A stretch of DNA of 12,577 bases from JBOHER01 sp050701115 (GTDB taxonomy: Bacteria > Actinomycetota > Actinomycetes > Mycobacteriales > Pseudonocardiaceae). Made by a program: the position numbers and the translations under genes. Positions 6,431 through 12,577 of the stretch are shown in pieces. Within the stretch, counting starts at the first letter, position 1. Each line of letters begins with the position of its first letter. Below the pieces are notes generated by a model. That model had not been told where the DNA came from. It saw nothing but the letters and a program-made list of their open reading frames with translations, and searched no databases. Location of the stretch: NCBI GenBank assembly GCA_050701115.1, contig JBOHER010000400.1, forward strand, positions 1 through 12,577, read 5' to 3'.

Positions 6431-7318
6431 ATGACGGACATCCGCTCGCTCGGTTACGTCAAGGTCGAGGTAAGCGACCCGGATGCCTGGCGCGCCTTCG
6501 CATTCGACGCGATGGGGTTCACCGAGGGCGCTGGCCCTGACCCCGACGTGTTGTATCTGCGCATGGACGAACGCTCGGCCCGAATCGTACTGGTGCCCGG
6601 CGAGGTGGACCGGGTGCTGGCCGTCGGTCTTGAGGTCCGCGATCACCACGCGTTGGCACGGGTGCAGGAAACGGTCGAGGCTACCGGAGCAGCGGTGAAG
6701 AACCTGTCCGTGGACGAGGCCGACGATCGTCGGGTCGAAGAGGCGATCACCTTCGAAGATCCGTCCGGCACCTCGCTGGAGGTCTTCCATGGACCCGTAC
6801 TCGACCACAGCCCGGTAGTCACGCCGTATGCCAACCGGTTCGTCACCGGCGCGCTCGGCCTTGGCCACGCGGTATTGCCGGTTACCGACCTGGACGCCGC
6901 GTTCCGGTTCTACACCGAAGTCCTTGGTTTCTTGCCGCGCGGGGCCTTCCGGCTGCCCGCGCCTGCTGGGCAAAGCCCGCAGCGGGTTCGGTTCATGGGC
7001 GTCAACCAACGCCACCACAGTCTGGCGCTGATTCCCGCTCCGGATGGCACCGGGTCCGGCTTGATCCACATCATGGTCGAGGTTGAGCGGTTGGACGATG
7101 TCGGCCGCGCGCTCGATCGTGTCATCCGAGCTGGGTACCCGATCTCGTCGACTCTGGGACGGCACACCAACGACAAGATGATCTCGTTCTATGTACGCAC
7201 ACCGGGCGGCTGGGACCTCGAGTACGGCACCGATGGACTGCTGGTCGACGAAAGCCAGTACACCGCAGAGGAGATCACCGCGGACAGCTACTGGGGTCAC
7301 GAGTGGTCGAGGGCTTGA
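6431..7318 (+). CDS. hsaC: HsaC-like extradiol catechol dioxygenase
   Basis: The 295-residue protein is a type I (two-domain, vicinal oxygen chelate) extradiol dioxygenase. It resembles HsaC, which meta-cleaves the steroid-derived catechol 3,4-DHSA, and is related to BphC. The iron ligands are H146, H213 and E264. The second-sphere residues H196, H245 (GRHTND) and Y254 expected in this family are all present. The N-terminal repeat (about 5-120) is the non-catalytic half and the C-terminal repeat (about 143-270) the catalytic half. A GAAAGGAAG ribosome site precedes the ATG, 16 bases after kshB. Context with kshAB favours a steroid catechol over biphenyl-type substrates, though substrate is inferred. 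Its stop TGA overlaps the next ATG by one base. Confidence 0.92.
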   Translation: MTDIRSLGYVKVEVSDPDAWRAFAFDAMGFTEGAGPDPDVLYLRMDERSARIVLVPGEVDRVLAVGLEVRDHHALARVQETVEATGAAVKNLSVDEADDRRVEEAITFEDPSGTSLEVFHGPVLDHSPVVTPYANRFVTGALGLGHAVLPVTDLDAAFRFYTEVLGFLPRGAFRLPAPAGQSPQRVRFMGVNQRHHSLALIPAPDGTGSGLIHIMVEVERLDDVGRALDRVIRAGYPISSTLGRHTNDKMISFYVRTPGGWDLEYGTDGLLVDESQYTAEEITADSYWGHEWSRA

Positions 7319-8100
7319 TGCTCGATCAGCGGCGGCGCGCCGCCGATCTTCTGCGCGAGGCGGAACTGCACCGCGCTCCGATCGACCCGCTGAGCGGGAC
7401 CTTCCCCGACATCGACGTCGTCGACGCCTACGAGATCCAGCTCGCCAACATCAGGCATCGGCTGCACGCAGGCTCGCGGGTGGTGGGACACAAGGTCGGC
7501 CTGTCCTCCCTTGCGATGCAGCGGATGATGGGCGTCGACGAGCCGGATTACGGCCACCTGCTCTCGGACATGGCCCTGGACGAGTCCGTTCCGATCGCCA
7601 TGGATCGGTACTGCCGGCCGCGGATCGAGGTGGAGGTCGGCTTCGTTCTGGGCGCGAGCTTGCCCGGCGCGAGATGCACCGAGCAGGACGTACTCGACGC
7701 GACCGAAGCCGTCGTACCCAGTATCGAGCTGATCGACAGCCGCATCCGGGCCTGGCAGATCGGGCTGGCCGACACGATCGCCGACAACGCGTCCTCAGCC
7801 GGATTCGTGCTGGGTGCCCAGCGTGTTCATCCGTCCGAAGTAGACCTCCGGGACATCGAAGCGGTGCTGTACCGGAACGGATCAGAGGAAGTGGTGCGCG
7901 GCCGGTCGGATGCGGTGCTTGGCAATCCGGTGACAGCGGTGTCCTGGCTCGCCCGCAAGGTCGCCTCCTTCGGCGTGCGCCTCGAAGCCGGGCACGTCGT
8001 GCTGCCCGGTTCGTGCACCCGGGCGGTGGACGTCGCATCGGGGGAGCGCTACCGCGCGGAGTTCACCGGTCTCGGCTCGGTCTCGGTGTCGTTCACGTAA
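7318..8100 (+). CDS. hsaE: HsaE-like 2-hydroxypenta/hexa-2,4-dienoate hydratase
   Basis: The 260-residue protein belongs to the MhpD/HpaH/TesE hydratase family, which adds water to 2-hydroxy-2,4-dienoates to give 4-hydroxy-2-oxoacids. In steroid breakdown HsaE acts on the dienoate released from rings A/B. Metal-binding glutamates corresponding to the family triad are E104, E106 (RIEVEVGF) and E137 (SIELID). GHKVGLSS (57-64), GVDEPDYGHLL (72-82), IADNASSAGFVLG (154-166) and GNPVTAVSWLARK (202-214) match HsaE blocks. The ATG at 7318 overlaps the hsaC stop (TGATG) with GAGGG upstream, pointing to coupling; a GTG at 7303 in the same frame is an alternative. HsaD, which would act between HsaC and this enzyme, is not in the window. 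Confidence 0.93.
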   Translation: MLDQRRRAADLLREAELHRAPIDPLSGTFPDIDVVDAYEIQLANIRHRLHAGSRVVGHKVGLSSLAMQRMMGVDEPDYGHLLSDMALDESVPIAMDRYCRPRIEVEVGFVLGASLPGARCTEQDVLDATEAVVPSIELIDSRIRAWQIGLADTIADNASSAGFVLGAQRVHPSEVDLRDIEAVLYRNGSEEVVRGRSDAVLGNPVTAVSWLARKVASFGVRLEAGHVVLPGSCTRAVDVASGERYRAEFTGLGSVSVSFT

Positions 8101-8183
8101 GGACTGCACTTTACGTGTTGATCGACGACCATGTCGTTCCGGCTGGCGTTGGTCGTGGCCGCCGTCCTGGTTCGACCACCTGT

Positions 8184-8202
8184 GGATCACCGATTGTGAT
8201 CC
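8184..8202. terminator. Hairpin downstream of the steroid-type operon
   Basis: GGATCAC (8184-8190) pairs perfectly with GTGATCC (8196-8202) around a five-base loop, 84 bases after the hsaE stop and before any further gene. It could end the operon. It is short, has no T tract and is only moderately GC-rich, so the call is tentative. Confidence 0.35.
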
Positions 8203-8259
8203 GTCACCATAACCACGGTAGGCGGTGCCGGACGAGCAGGTGCCGCACGAATACGGCTA

Positions 8260-8390
8260 CCAGATCCATTCTGGACGCCGGCTGCCCGTGAGCGGAAACC
8301 ACTTCGCCGCGCGGGCCACAAGCGGACATTGTGGCTATGCCCAGGAAAGCACTGTTTCCGATCGTGGTCCCTCCGCGAGCAGGCTGGAAT
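8260..8390 (+). pseudogene. Possible ISL3-type transposase fragment
   Basis: In the frame open from 8200 to 8430, the stretch HKRTLWLCPGKHCFRSWS resembles the basic strand and zinc-finger half (KRRWRC-P-x-C-xxxSW) near the N terminus of ISL3-family transposases. There is no start, no upstream finger half, no catalytic domain and no visible terminal repeats. The call rests on one short resemblance. The wider 8101-8426 gap otherwise holds only a hairpin and no convincing gene. Confidence 0.2.
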
Positions 8391-8426
8391 GCGTCACAGC
8401 AGACCTCGAACTAGGAGGACGTACAC

Positions 8427-8570
8427 ATGACAGTTCAGGCAGAGGTGGTCGCGACCGACCCACGCGACAAGGTCGCGCTGGTGGTCGGTGGTACCCAGAT
8501 CGCTTGCTACCATCGGTCGGCTCCCACAATTGCCCGTACGTACGGGCGAATGAAGTGGCGAACGCCGTGA
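8427..8570 (+). pseudogene. Truncated 5' end of a short-chain dehydrogenase gene
   Basis: A good ribosome site (AGGAGGA) precedes an ATG that opens a 47-codon frame. Residues 14-24, DKVALVVGGTQ, look like the first beta strand and the start of the glycine-rich nucleotide-binding loop of short-chain dehydrogenases (KVALVTGGTQGIG). The similarity stops there; the remaining residues read through the TetR operator and end 19 bases before tetR. I read it as a deletion scar in which the rest of the gene was lost. A functional leader peptide for tetR is an alternative, but less likely. Confidence 0.45.
8532..8547. promoter_or_regulatory. Palindromic operator before the TetR-family gene
   Basis: GCCCGTACGTACGGGC is a perfect 16-base palindrome 42 bases upstream of the tetR-family ATG. 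Its core CCGTACGTACGG recurs exactly at 9326-9337 before the CoA ligase. Sharing between two promoters flanking a TetR gene is typical of that regulator's own operator. Confidence 0.75.
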
Positions 8571-8589
8571 AGGGTCGAGGAGGAAGCGG

Positions 8590-9276
8590 ATGCCAGCCGG
8601 GAGACCTGCTGGAGCACGGGCCGGTGGCAGATCGCAGGAGATCCTGGCCACCTTCACGCGACACGTCGCCGAGCGCGGGTACGACGGAACCAATTTCGGC
8701 GACATCGCCTCGGAGTTGGGCATGTCGAAGGGGACGATCGTCCATCACTACGGCACCAAGGACCGGCTTCTCGCCGCGCTGCACGAGGGTTATATGACGC
8801 GGCGACTGGCCGAAGCCCGGCTGCTGATCGAGCGAACCAGTTCGCCTGGGGAGCAGTTGGCCGGGTTGCTGTACGCCTTCATGCTCTATCAGGTCGAAGA
8901 TCGCGAAGCCACCGTCGCGTTCCAGCGTGAGGTCGTGCGCATCGCTCGTCACGAGGCGGGGAGGCAGCTCCGGGACGAGTATCTCGACCTGGTCCGCGGT
9001 GTGGCCGGTGCCGGTGTCGCGCAGGGGGTGTTCCGCTCCTGCGACGTCGAACTGCAGACCCTGCTGCTGATGGGAGCGGCCCAATGGGCGTGGACATGGT
9101 TCGACCCCGGAGGGGCCAAGACCGTGGAAGAGGCTGGCGCGGCACTGGTCGATCTGGTGCTGGGCGGGATGCTCGCGCGGCGGACGCGGCTGCGCGACCT
9201 TGCCGACCCGAACGGCCGGGTCGCGGCGCTGGTCCGTGAGTGCATCGCCGACGTCGCGAGCACGGAGACCCGTTAG
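8590..9276 (+). CDS. TetR-family transcriptional regulator
   Basis: The 228-residue protein has an N-terminal TetR DNA-binding domain (about 12-62), with the helix-turn-helix in FGDIASELGMSKGTIVHHYGTKD (36-58). A helical ligand-binding domain follows. Its WTWFDPGGAKTVEEAG segment (168-183) recalls the C-terminal region of KstR2, a regulator that binds a CoA thioester of steroid breakdown. GGAGGA precedes the ATG. It likely represses itself and the downstream CoA ligase through the shared CCGTACGTACGG palindromes, relieved by an acyl-CoA. That ligand class is inferred from the KstR2 resemblance and the neighbour. The operator differs from the KstR and KstR2 motifs I know, so it is not simply either of those. 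Confidence 0.93.
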   Translation: MPAGRPAGARAGGRSQEILATFTRHVAERGYDGTNFGDIASELGMSKGTIVHHYGTKDRLLAALHEGYMTRRLAEARLLIERTSSPGEQLAGLLYAFMLYQVEDREATVAFQREVVRIARHEAGRQLRDEYLDLVRGVAGAGVAQGVFRSCDVELQTLLLMGAAQWAWTWFDPGGAKTVEEAGAALVDLVLGGMLARRTRLRDLADPNGRVAALVRECIADVASTETR

Positions 9277-9325
9277 GCACTCGCGGAAGCTTGCGCGCGT
9301 CATGCCGCACGTCTATATTAATTGA

Positions 9326-9337
9326 CCGTACGTACGG
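9326..9337. promoter_or_regulatory. TetR operator core at the CoA-ligase promoter
   Basis: CCGTACGTACGG is a perfect 12-base palindrome identical to the core upstream of the tetR gene. It lies next to AT-rich promoter-like sequence (TATATTAATTGACC before it, TATACAT after it), where a bound repressor would exclude RNA polymerase. Confidence 0.72.
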
Positions 9338-9349
9338 CCTATACATTGG

Positions 9350-9377
9350 CCCGTTCGAACGGGTCCGTTCGACCGGA
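9350..9377. repeat. Two tandem palindromes between promoter and CoA-ligase start
   Basis: CCCGTTCGAACGGG (9350-9363) is a perfect palindrome. It is followed directly by TCCGTTCGACCGGA (9364-9377), an imperfect copy with a 14-base period. Both share the CCGT...CGG frame of the CCGTACGTACGG operator. They may be weaker sites for the same TetR protein, or sites for a second regulator. The second unit runs into the ribosome binding site. Confidence 0.6.
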
Positions 9378-9385
9378 GGAGCGAC

Positions 9386-10942
9386 ATGGCGGCACAGCGC
9401 ACCCACATCACCGACATCGTGCGGCGATGGGAGCAGGAAACCCCGGACCGGGAAGCGATCCGGAGTGACGAAGGCAGTTGGACGTGGTCGGAATGGGCCG
9501 CGCGCATCCGCCGCGGGGCCTCGGCCCAGCTCGCTGCCGGTCTCCGTCCCGGTGATCGGGTCGCCTACCTGGGGAAGAACCACCCGGCATGCCTGGAGAC
9601 CACCCTCGCCTGTGCGTGGGCAGGCACAGTCAACGCGGTCGTCAACTTCAGGCTCGCCGCCGACGAGCTGGCGTACGTGGTCAACGACGCTCAAGCTCGG
9701 CTGCTCTTCGTCGGCGCCGAGTTCCTGCCTGTCTTCGAAGGGATCCGCGGGAAGCTGCCCACGGTGGAGCAGGTCGTGGTGGTCGGCGGGGAGTCCGACA
9801 CCTACGAGGCCTGGCTTGCGGCGGGGAATGCGGCCGCGCCGGACCGTACCGCTACGCCGGACGAATGCTTTCTGCAGCTCTACACCTCGGGGACCACCGG
9901 GCTTCCCAAAGGCGCGATGCTCACCCACCGGAGCATGGCGGCTCACACCTTGGCGGCGGCGCCGGCGTTCGGCTACACGCAGGGCAGCGTGAACCTCGTC
10001 GCGCTGCCGCTGTTCCATGTCGGCGGCACCAGTTGGGCTTTGCTGAGCATGTGCTCGGGTGGCCGGACGATCATCGTCGGCGACGTCGTTCCCGAGCGAC
10101 TGCTGGACCAGATCGTCGCCGAACGGGTCAGTCACGCGTTCCTGGTTCCCGCTGTGTACGGGATGCTGCTCGCCGTGCCCGATGTGGCGATGCGGGACTA
10201 CTCCAGCGTGCGCTGCCTCGGCTACGGAGGTTCCCCAATGCCCCTACCCCTGCTCGAACGGTGTCTCCAGGTGTTCGACGTCGACTTCTTTCAGGTCTAC
10301 GGCATGACCGAGATGTCCGGGGTGTTCAGCATCCTCCCGCCCGCCGATCATCGGGACGATATCCACCGGGAACGGCTGGGTTCGGCGGGAAAACCGATCC
10401 CGGGTGTCGAGGTGAAGGTGGTCGACCCGCATACGCTGGAGGAGCTCCCTGCCGGATCCCTGGGAGAATTCTGGGTGCGTTCCGCGCAGCACATGTCCGG
10501 CTATTGGGGTCGGCCCGAGGCAACCGCGGACGTGCTCGGTGAGGACGGATGGCTGCGCACCGGTGACGCGGGCCGGCTCGACGAAGCCGGATACCTCTTC
10601 GTCGAGGACCGGATCAAGGACGTGATCATCTCGGGCGGCGAGAACATCTATCCCGCCGAGGTGGAACGGACCCTGGTCGGACATCCCTCGGTCGCCGAAG
10701 TCGCCGTGATCGGCGTGCCCGACGAGCGGTGGGGTGAAGCGGTGAAAGCGGTCGTGGTGGCGACGGCAGGAGCCGTCCTCGACGAGCAGGAGCTGATCGC
10801 TTTCTGCCGGGACCGAATCGCCGGCTACAAGTGTCCGAAGTCGATCGACGTGGTCGATGTCCTGCCGCGCACCCCGACAGGCAAGCTGCTCAAGCGAGAA
10901 CTGCGCGCGCCCTACTGGGCCGCTGGGGACAGGCAGATCTAG
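9386..10942 (+). CDS. Acyl-CoA synthetase (AMP-forming, FadD type)
   Basis: The 518-residue protein is an ANL-superfamily ligase that activates a carboxylic acid as acyl-AMP and then forms the CoA thioester. Motifs are the phosphate loop YTSGTTGLPKG (166-176), YGMTE (305-309), RTGD (391-394), the hinge region around DRIKDVIISGGENIYPAE (408-425) and the C-terminal catalytic lysine K500 in PTGK. Length is complete. GGAGGAG precedes the ATG at good spacing. The blocks look more like FadD13/FadD5-type fatty or cyclic acid ligases than the HIP-CoA ligase FadD3, so steroid use is possible but unproved. Four CCGT...CGG palindromes around the tetR gene and its own promoter indicate TetR control. Substrate unknown. 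Confidence 0.94.
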   Translation: MAAQRTHITDIVRRWEQETPDREAIRSDEGSWTWSEWAARIRRGASAQLAAGLRPGDRVAYLGKNHPACLETTLACAWAGTVNAVVNFRLAADELAYVVNDAQARLLFVGAEFLPVFEGIRGKLPTVEQVVVVGGESDTYEAWLAAGNAAAPDRTATPDECFLQLYTSGTTGLPKGAMLTHRSMAAHTLAAAPAFGYTQGSVNLVALPLFHVGGTSWALLSMCSGGRTIIVGDVVPERLLDQIVAERVSHAFLVPAVYGMLLAVPDVAMRDYSSVRCLGYGGSPMPLPLLERCLQVFDVDFFQVYGMTEMSGVFSILPPADHRDDIHRERLGSAGKPIPGVEVKVVDPHTLEELPAGSLGEFWVRSAQHMSGYWGRPEATADVLGEDGWLRTGDAGRLDEAGYLFVEDRIKDVIISGGENIYPAEVERTLVGHPSVAEVAVIGVPDERWGEAVKAVVVATAGAVLDEQELIAFCRDRIAGYKCPKSIDVVDVLPRTPTGKLLKRELRAPYWAAGDRQI

Positions 10943-10967
10943 TACAGCGCTTCAGGTGCAGTTTTCA

Positions 10968-11178
10968 ATGCAGGACCTCGCTCTTGGTGTATGAGGACAT
11001 CGAGGCGGCACAACAGCATCTGGTCCGTGTGTTCGGCCTCGGCGCGGGTCGGCTCGATCGTGACGAGGAGGGTCGTGTCGTGCACGCCGAAGTCGAGGCT
11101 GGGGACGTAGTCGTCTGGCGGCACCGGGTCGCACCGGACTTCGGCCGATCGTCACCGATCACCCTCGCCACTGACAAA
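10968..11178 (+). pseudogene. VOC/glyoxalase-like gene fragment
   Basis: From about 10981 the plus strand encodes LVYEDIEAAQQHLVRVFGLG followed by GRVVHAEVEAGDVVVW, the first beta-alpha-beta half of a vicinal-oxygen-chelate (glyoxalase-like) protein. An ATG at 10968 begins MQDLA in another frame, the usual lead-in to such a protein, so a small deletion has shifted the frame. The second half of the domain is missing; similarity fades near 11160. It is a broken gene and no function is expected. Confidence 0.5.
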
Positions 11179-11450
11179 GTTGACGGCCGACGATTCCCAC
11201 GACGTTGAGACCACCGCAGCTCCGGGTCACTTCTGCGATATCGATGGCTTCATGCAAGGTGGCGGCGTCGAAGTTTCCTTGGTGCAGGTGGGACAGGGTG
11301 TGGTTGCCGAGCACGGACGTGTTCTGCGCCCGAAGTTTGGCACTCAGGCAGGCACCAAAGGCGTGGCAGGCGTTCGGCTCGGCCGACGACCCGGAGTCGC
11401 CCACGACAGTCCACAATGGAATGTGGTTCTGTTTGGCACGCCCGCGTCGA
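11159..11450 (-). pseudogene. Unidentified coding-like remnant
   Basis: On the minus strand codons end mostly in G or C and encode a protein-like stretch that includes WTVVGDSGSSAEP, GNHTLSHLHQGNFDAATLHE and CGGLNVVGIVG, ending at a TGA at 11159. Upstream the same frame runs antisense through the penicillin-acylase fragment, so no natural start is present and the gene looks truncated at both ends. I cannot name a family. The two plus-strand frames here look less coding-like by third-position composition. Confidence 0.3.
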
Positions 11451-11616
11451 CCGGGGCGACCACCACCGATCAGGCCGCCACCGGCATCCTCTCCAACGGC
11501 ATCCTGCCGGAGGCTACCTGGACACACCCAACCGCGGCATCTCCAACGCGCTACTGGTGTCCGGAGCGCACAGCGCCACCGGCCATCCGGTCGCGGTGTT
11601 CGGCCCCCAGACAACC
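11440..11616 (+). pseudogene. Penicillin-acylase-family (Ntn hydrolase) fragment, frameshifted
   Basis: One frame (about 11440-11513) reads PASTGATTTDQAATGILSNG, which looks like the linker-end of a penicillin acylase precursor. The next frame continues with LDTPNRGISNALLVSG and then ATGHPVAVFGPQT, the start of the beta chain. There the serine (codon 11542-11544) of the SNALLVSG motif would become the N-terminal nucleophile after self-cleavage. The frame change near 11512 and the absence of everything before and after show a broken remnant. Family identity is reasonably secure from the SN...GHP...FGPQ block. Confidence 0.6.
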
Positions 11617-11697
11617 GAACCCGGAGTGAGACGACAAGCTCAGAGGTCGCGCCGGATTAGTGAGGGCGCAGTGGGGTCGACGAACGTGGGGCGCGGT

Positions 11698-12577
11698 TCA
11701 GAACGGCGGTGTGTCGTCCATTGTGGATGGTGGTGGCCCGGTGCCGTCTGGGCGCGTTCGTTGGGGTTCTGGTTCGTCGATCGGTTCGGGTTGGGCCAGT
11801 CGTGGGGGGCTGGATCGGTGCCGCTTGCCGGTGGGGGTGGTGATGATCAGGTCGCCGTGGGTCATCTGGAAGTTCCAGCCGGGCCGGTCCTTGAGCCGGT
11901 GGTGGCGGCGGCACAGCGAGCAGAGCAGGCATTCTGCGGTGTCGCCGCCCTTGCCCCAGTCGTGGTTGTGGTCCAGGTCGCATTTGCGGGCGGGCCGGCG
12001 GCAGCCGGGCACCCGGCAGCGCTGGTCCCGCACCCGGACGTACTCATCCAGTTGGGTGGGGGGTGTGTAGCGGGTGCGGCCGACCTCGAGGAGCTGCCCG
12101 GTGGCGGGGTCGGTGAGCAGCCGGCGCCAGGTGGACGTGGGGTCGGTGGCCAGCTGGCGGGCGATGTGGGCGGGGATCCAGCCGTAGCCTTCCAGATCCG
12201 CCGGTAGTTCGGAGGTCCCCAGGAGGGTGGTGACCGGGACGGTCACGTTGACCTGCACCGAGGCCTTGCTGTGGTTCTTGCCCAGCAGCAGGTCGGCGAA
12301 CACGTCGGCGCGGATGGCGTCCATGGACCGCTCGTCGCGGCGGGTCTTGATGGATTTGGCGATGGCGTCGATCCGGGCATAGATGGAGCAGGCCACCTCC
12401 GCCGGCAGGTAGGCGGACAGGTGCGCCATGGAGTCCTCGGCGGGGATCAACTCGACCTTGCGGTCTTTGCGGCGCCGCTCGGCGCGGCGGGCCGCGCCGT
12501 CCGGGTCGAGGGCGTCGACCTTGTGCCGCGCGGATTGCTGGATCGCGGTGGCGTCCCGCCCCGCGACCCGGGAGTCC
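11698..12577 (-). CDS. DUF222/HNH endonuclease protein, 5' end outside window
   Basis: The frame is open from the right edge to a TGA at 11698, giving 292 residues. The N-terminal part shown (about 1-170) matches the DUF222 domain common in actinomycetes, often present in many copies per genome. An HNH nuclease motif follows: CRVPGC (187-192), CDLDH (199-203) with the metal-side histidine, then WGKGGDTAECLLCSLCRRHH (to 226). The tail is Pro/Arg-rich and probably disordered. An in-frame TTG at 12450 is not the start, because similarity and open frame continue upstream to the edge. Family function is uncertain; members have been linked to mobile elements and DNA cleavage. The motif appears intact. 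Confidence 0.88.
   Translation of the reverse strand, partial: DSRVAGRDATAIQQSARHKVDALDPDGAARRAERRRKDRKVELIPAEDSMAHLSAYLPAEVACSIYARIDAIAKSIKTRRDERSMDAIRADVFADLLLGKNHSKASVQVNVTVPVTTLLGTSELPADLEGYGWIPAHIARQLATDPTSTWRRLLTDPATGQLLEVGRTRYTPPTQLDEYVRVRDQRCRVPGCRRPARKCDLDHNHDWGKGGDTAECLLCSLCRRHHRLKDRPGWNFQMTHGDLIITTPTGKRHRSSPPRLAQPEPIDEPEPQRTRPDGTGPPPSTMDDTPPF

Noticed and set aside
7191..8291. Plus-strand frame of 366 codons across hsaC/hsaE
   Set aside because: Arg/Ala-rich off-frame translation of hsaE with no recognisable motif.
8225..8797. Plus-strand frame of 190 codons across the hsaE-tetR gap
   Set aside because: It runs out of frame through the start of tetR, and its first part shows no convincing similarity or ribosome site.
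8879..10135. Minus-strand frame of 418 codons across tetR and the ligase
   Set aside because: Antisense to two well-supported genes and spans their promoter region.

Overview
The window is GC-rich DNA with GC-ending codons, strong GGAGG-type ribosome binding sites, and a DUF222/HNH-endonuclease gene at its right edge. This fits an actinomycete, plausibly Mycobacteriales or Pseudonocardiales. The genus cannot be fixed from sequence reading alone.

Left block (about 1-3100), mostly minus strand. The tail of an unrecognised plus-strand gene (3-119) converges on a bifunctional riboflavin gene, ribBA (196-1404), with a hairpin (134-155) between them. Upstream of ribBA lie a PadR-family regulator (1566-2231) and an IclR-family regulator (2270-3103), both on the minus strand and probably co-transcribed. 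The ribBA and iclR promoters share a 12-base block (TTGACATACCTA) and further matches. The ribBA copy lies inside a 30-32 base near-palindrome. A riboflavin-supply gene and a regulator gene therefore appear to be under common control.

Central block (3378-8100), plus strand, is a compact steroid-ring (A/B-ring) catabolic operon. It encodes an HsaB-like flavin reductase, the KshA-like Rieske oxygenase of 3-ketosteroid 9alpha-hydroxylase, an undescribed 84-residue four-cysteine protein, the KshB-like reductase, an HsaC-like extradiol dioxygenase and an HsaE-like 2-hydroxydienoate hydratase. In the known pathway KshAB opens ring B, HsaAB hydroxylates the resulting phenol, HsaC cleaves the catechol, HsaD hydrolyses the product and HsaE hydrates the released dienoate. 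The HsaA oxygenase and HsaD hydrolase are not in this window. The reductase lacks its oxygenase partner here, and the ribBA gene nearby could supply flavin for it.

Right-centre block (8101-10942). A scarred intergenic stretch holds the 5' end of a lost short-chain dehydrogenase gene and a possible transposase remnant. A TetR-family regulator (8590-9276) and an acyl-CoA synthetase (9386-10942) follow. The same palindrome, CCGTACGTACGG, precedes both genes. Two tandem relatives (CCGTTCGAACGG, CCGTTCGACCGG) also precede the ligase. This points to an autoregulated TetR controlling a CoA ligase.

Right end (10943-12577) is a gene graveyard: a truncated VOC/glyoxalase-like fragment, an unidentified minus-strand coding-like stretch and a frameshifted penicillin-acylase fragment. 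It is followed by a DUF222/HNH gene cut by the window edge. No rRNA, tRNA, CRISPR array or intact insertion sequence was seen.
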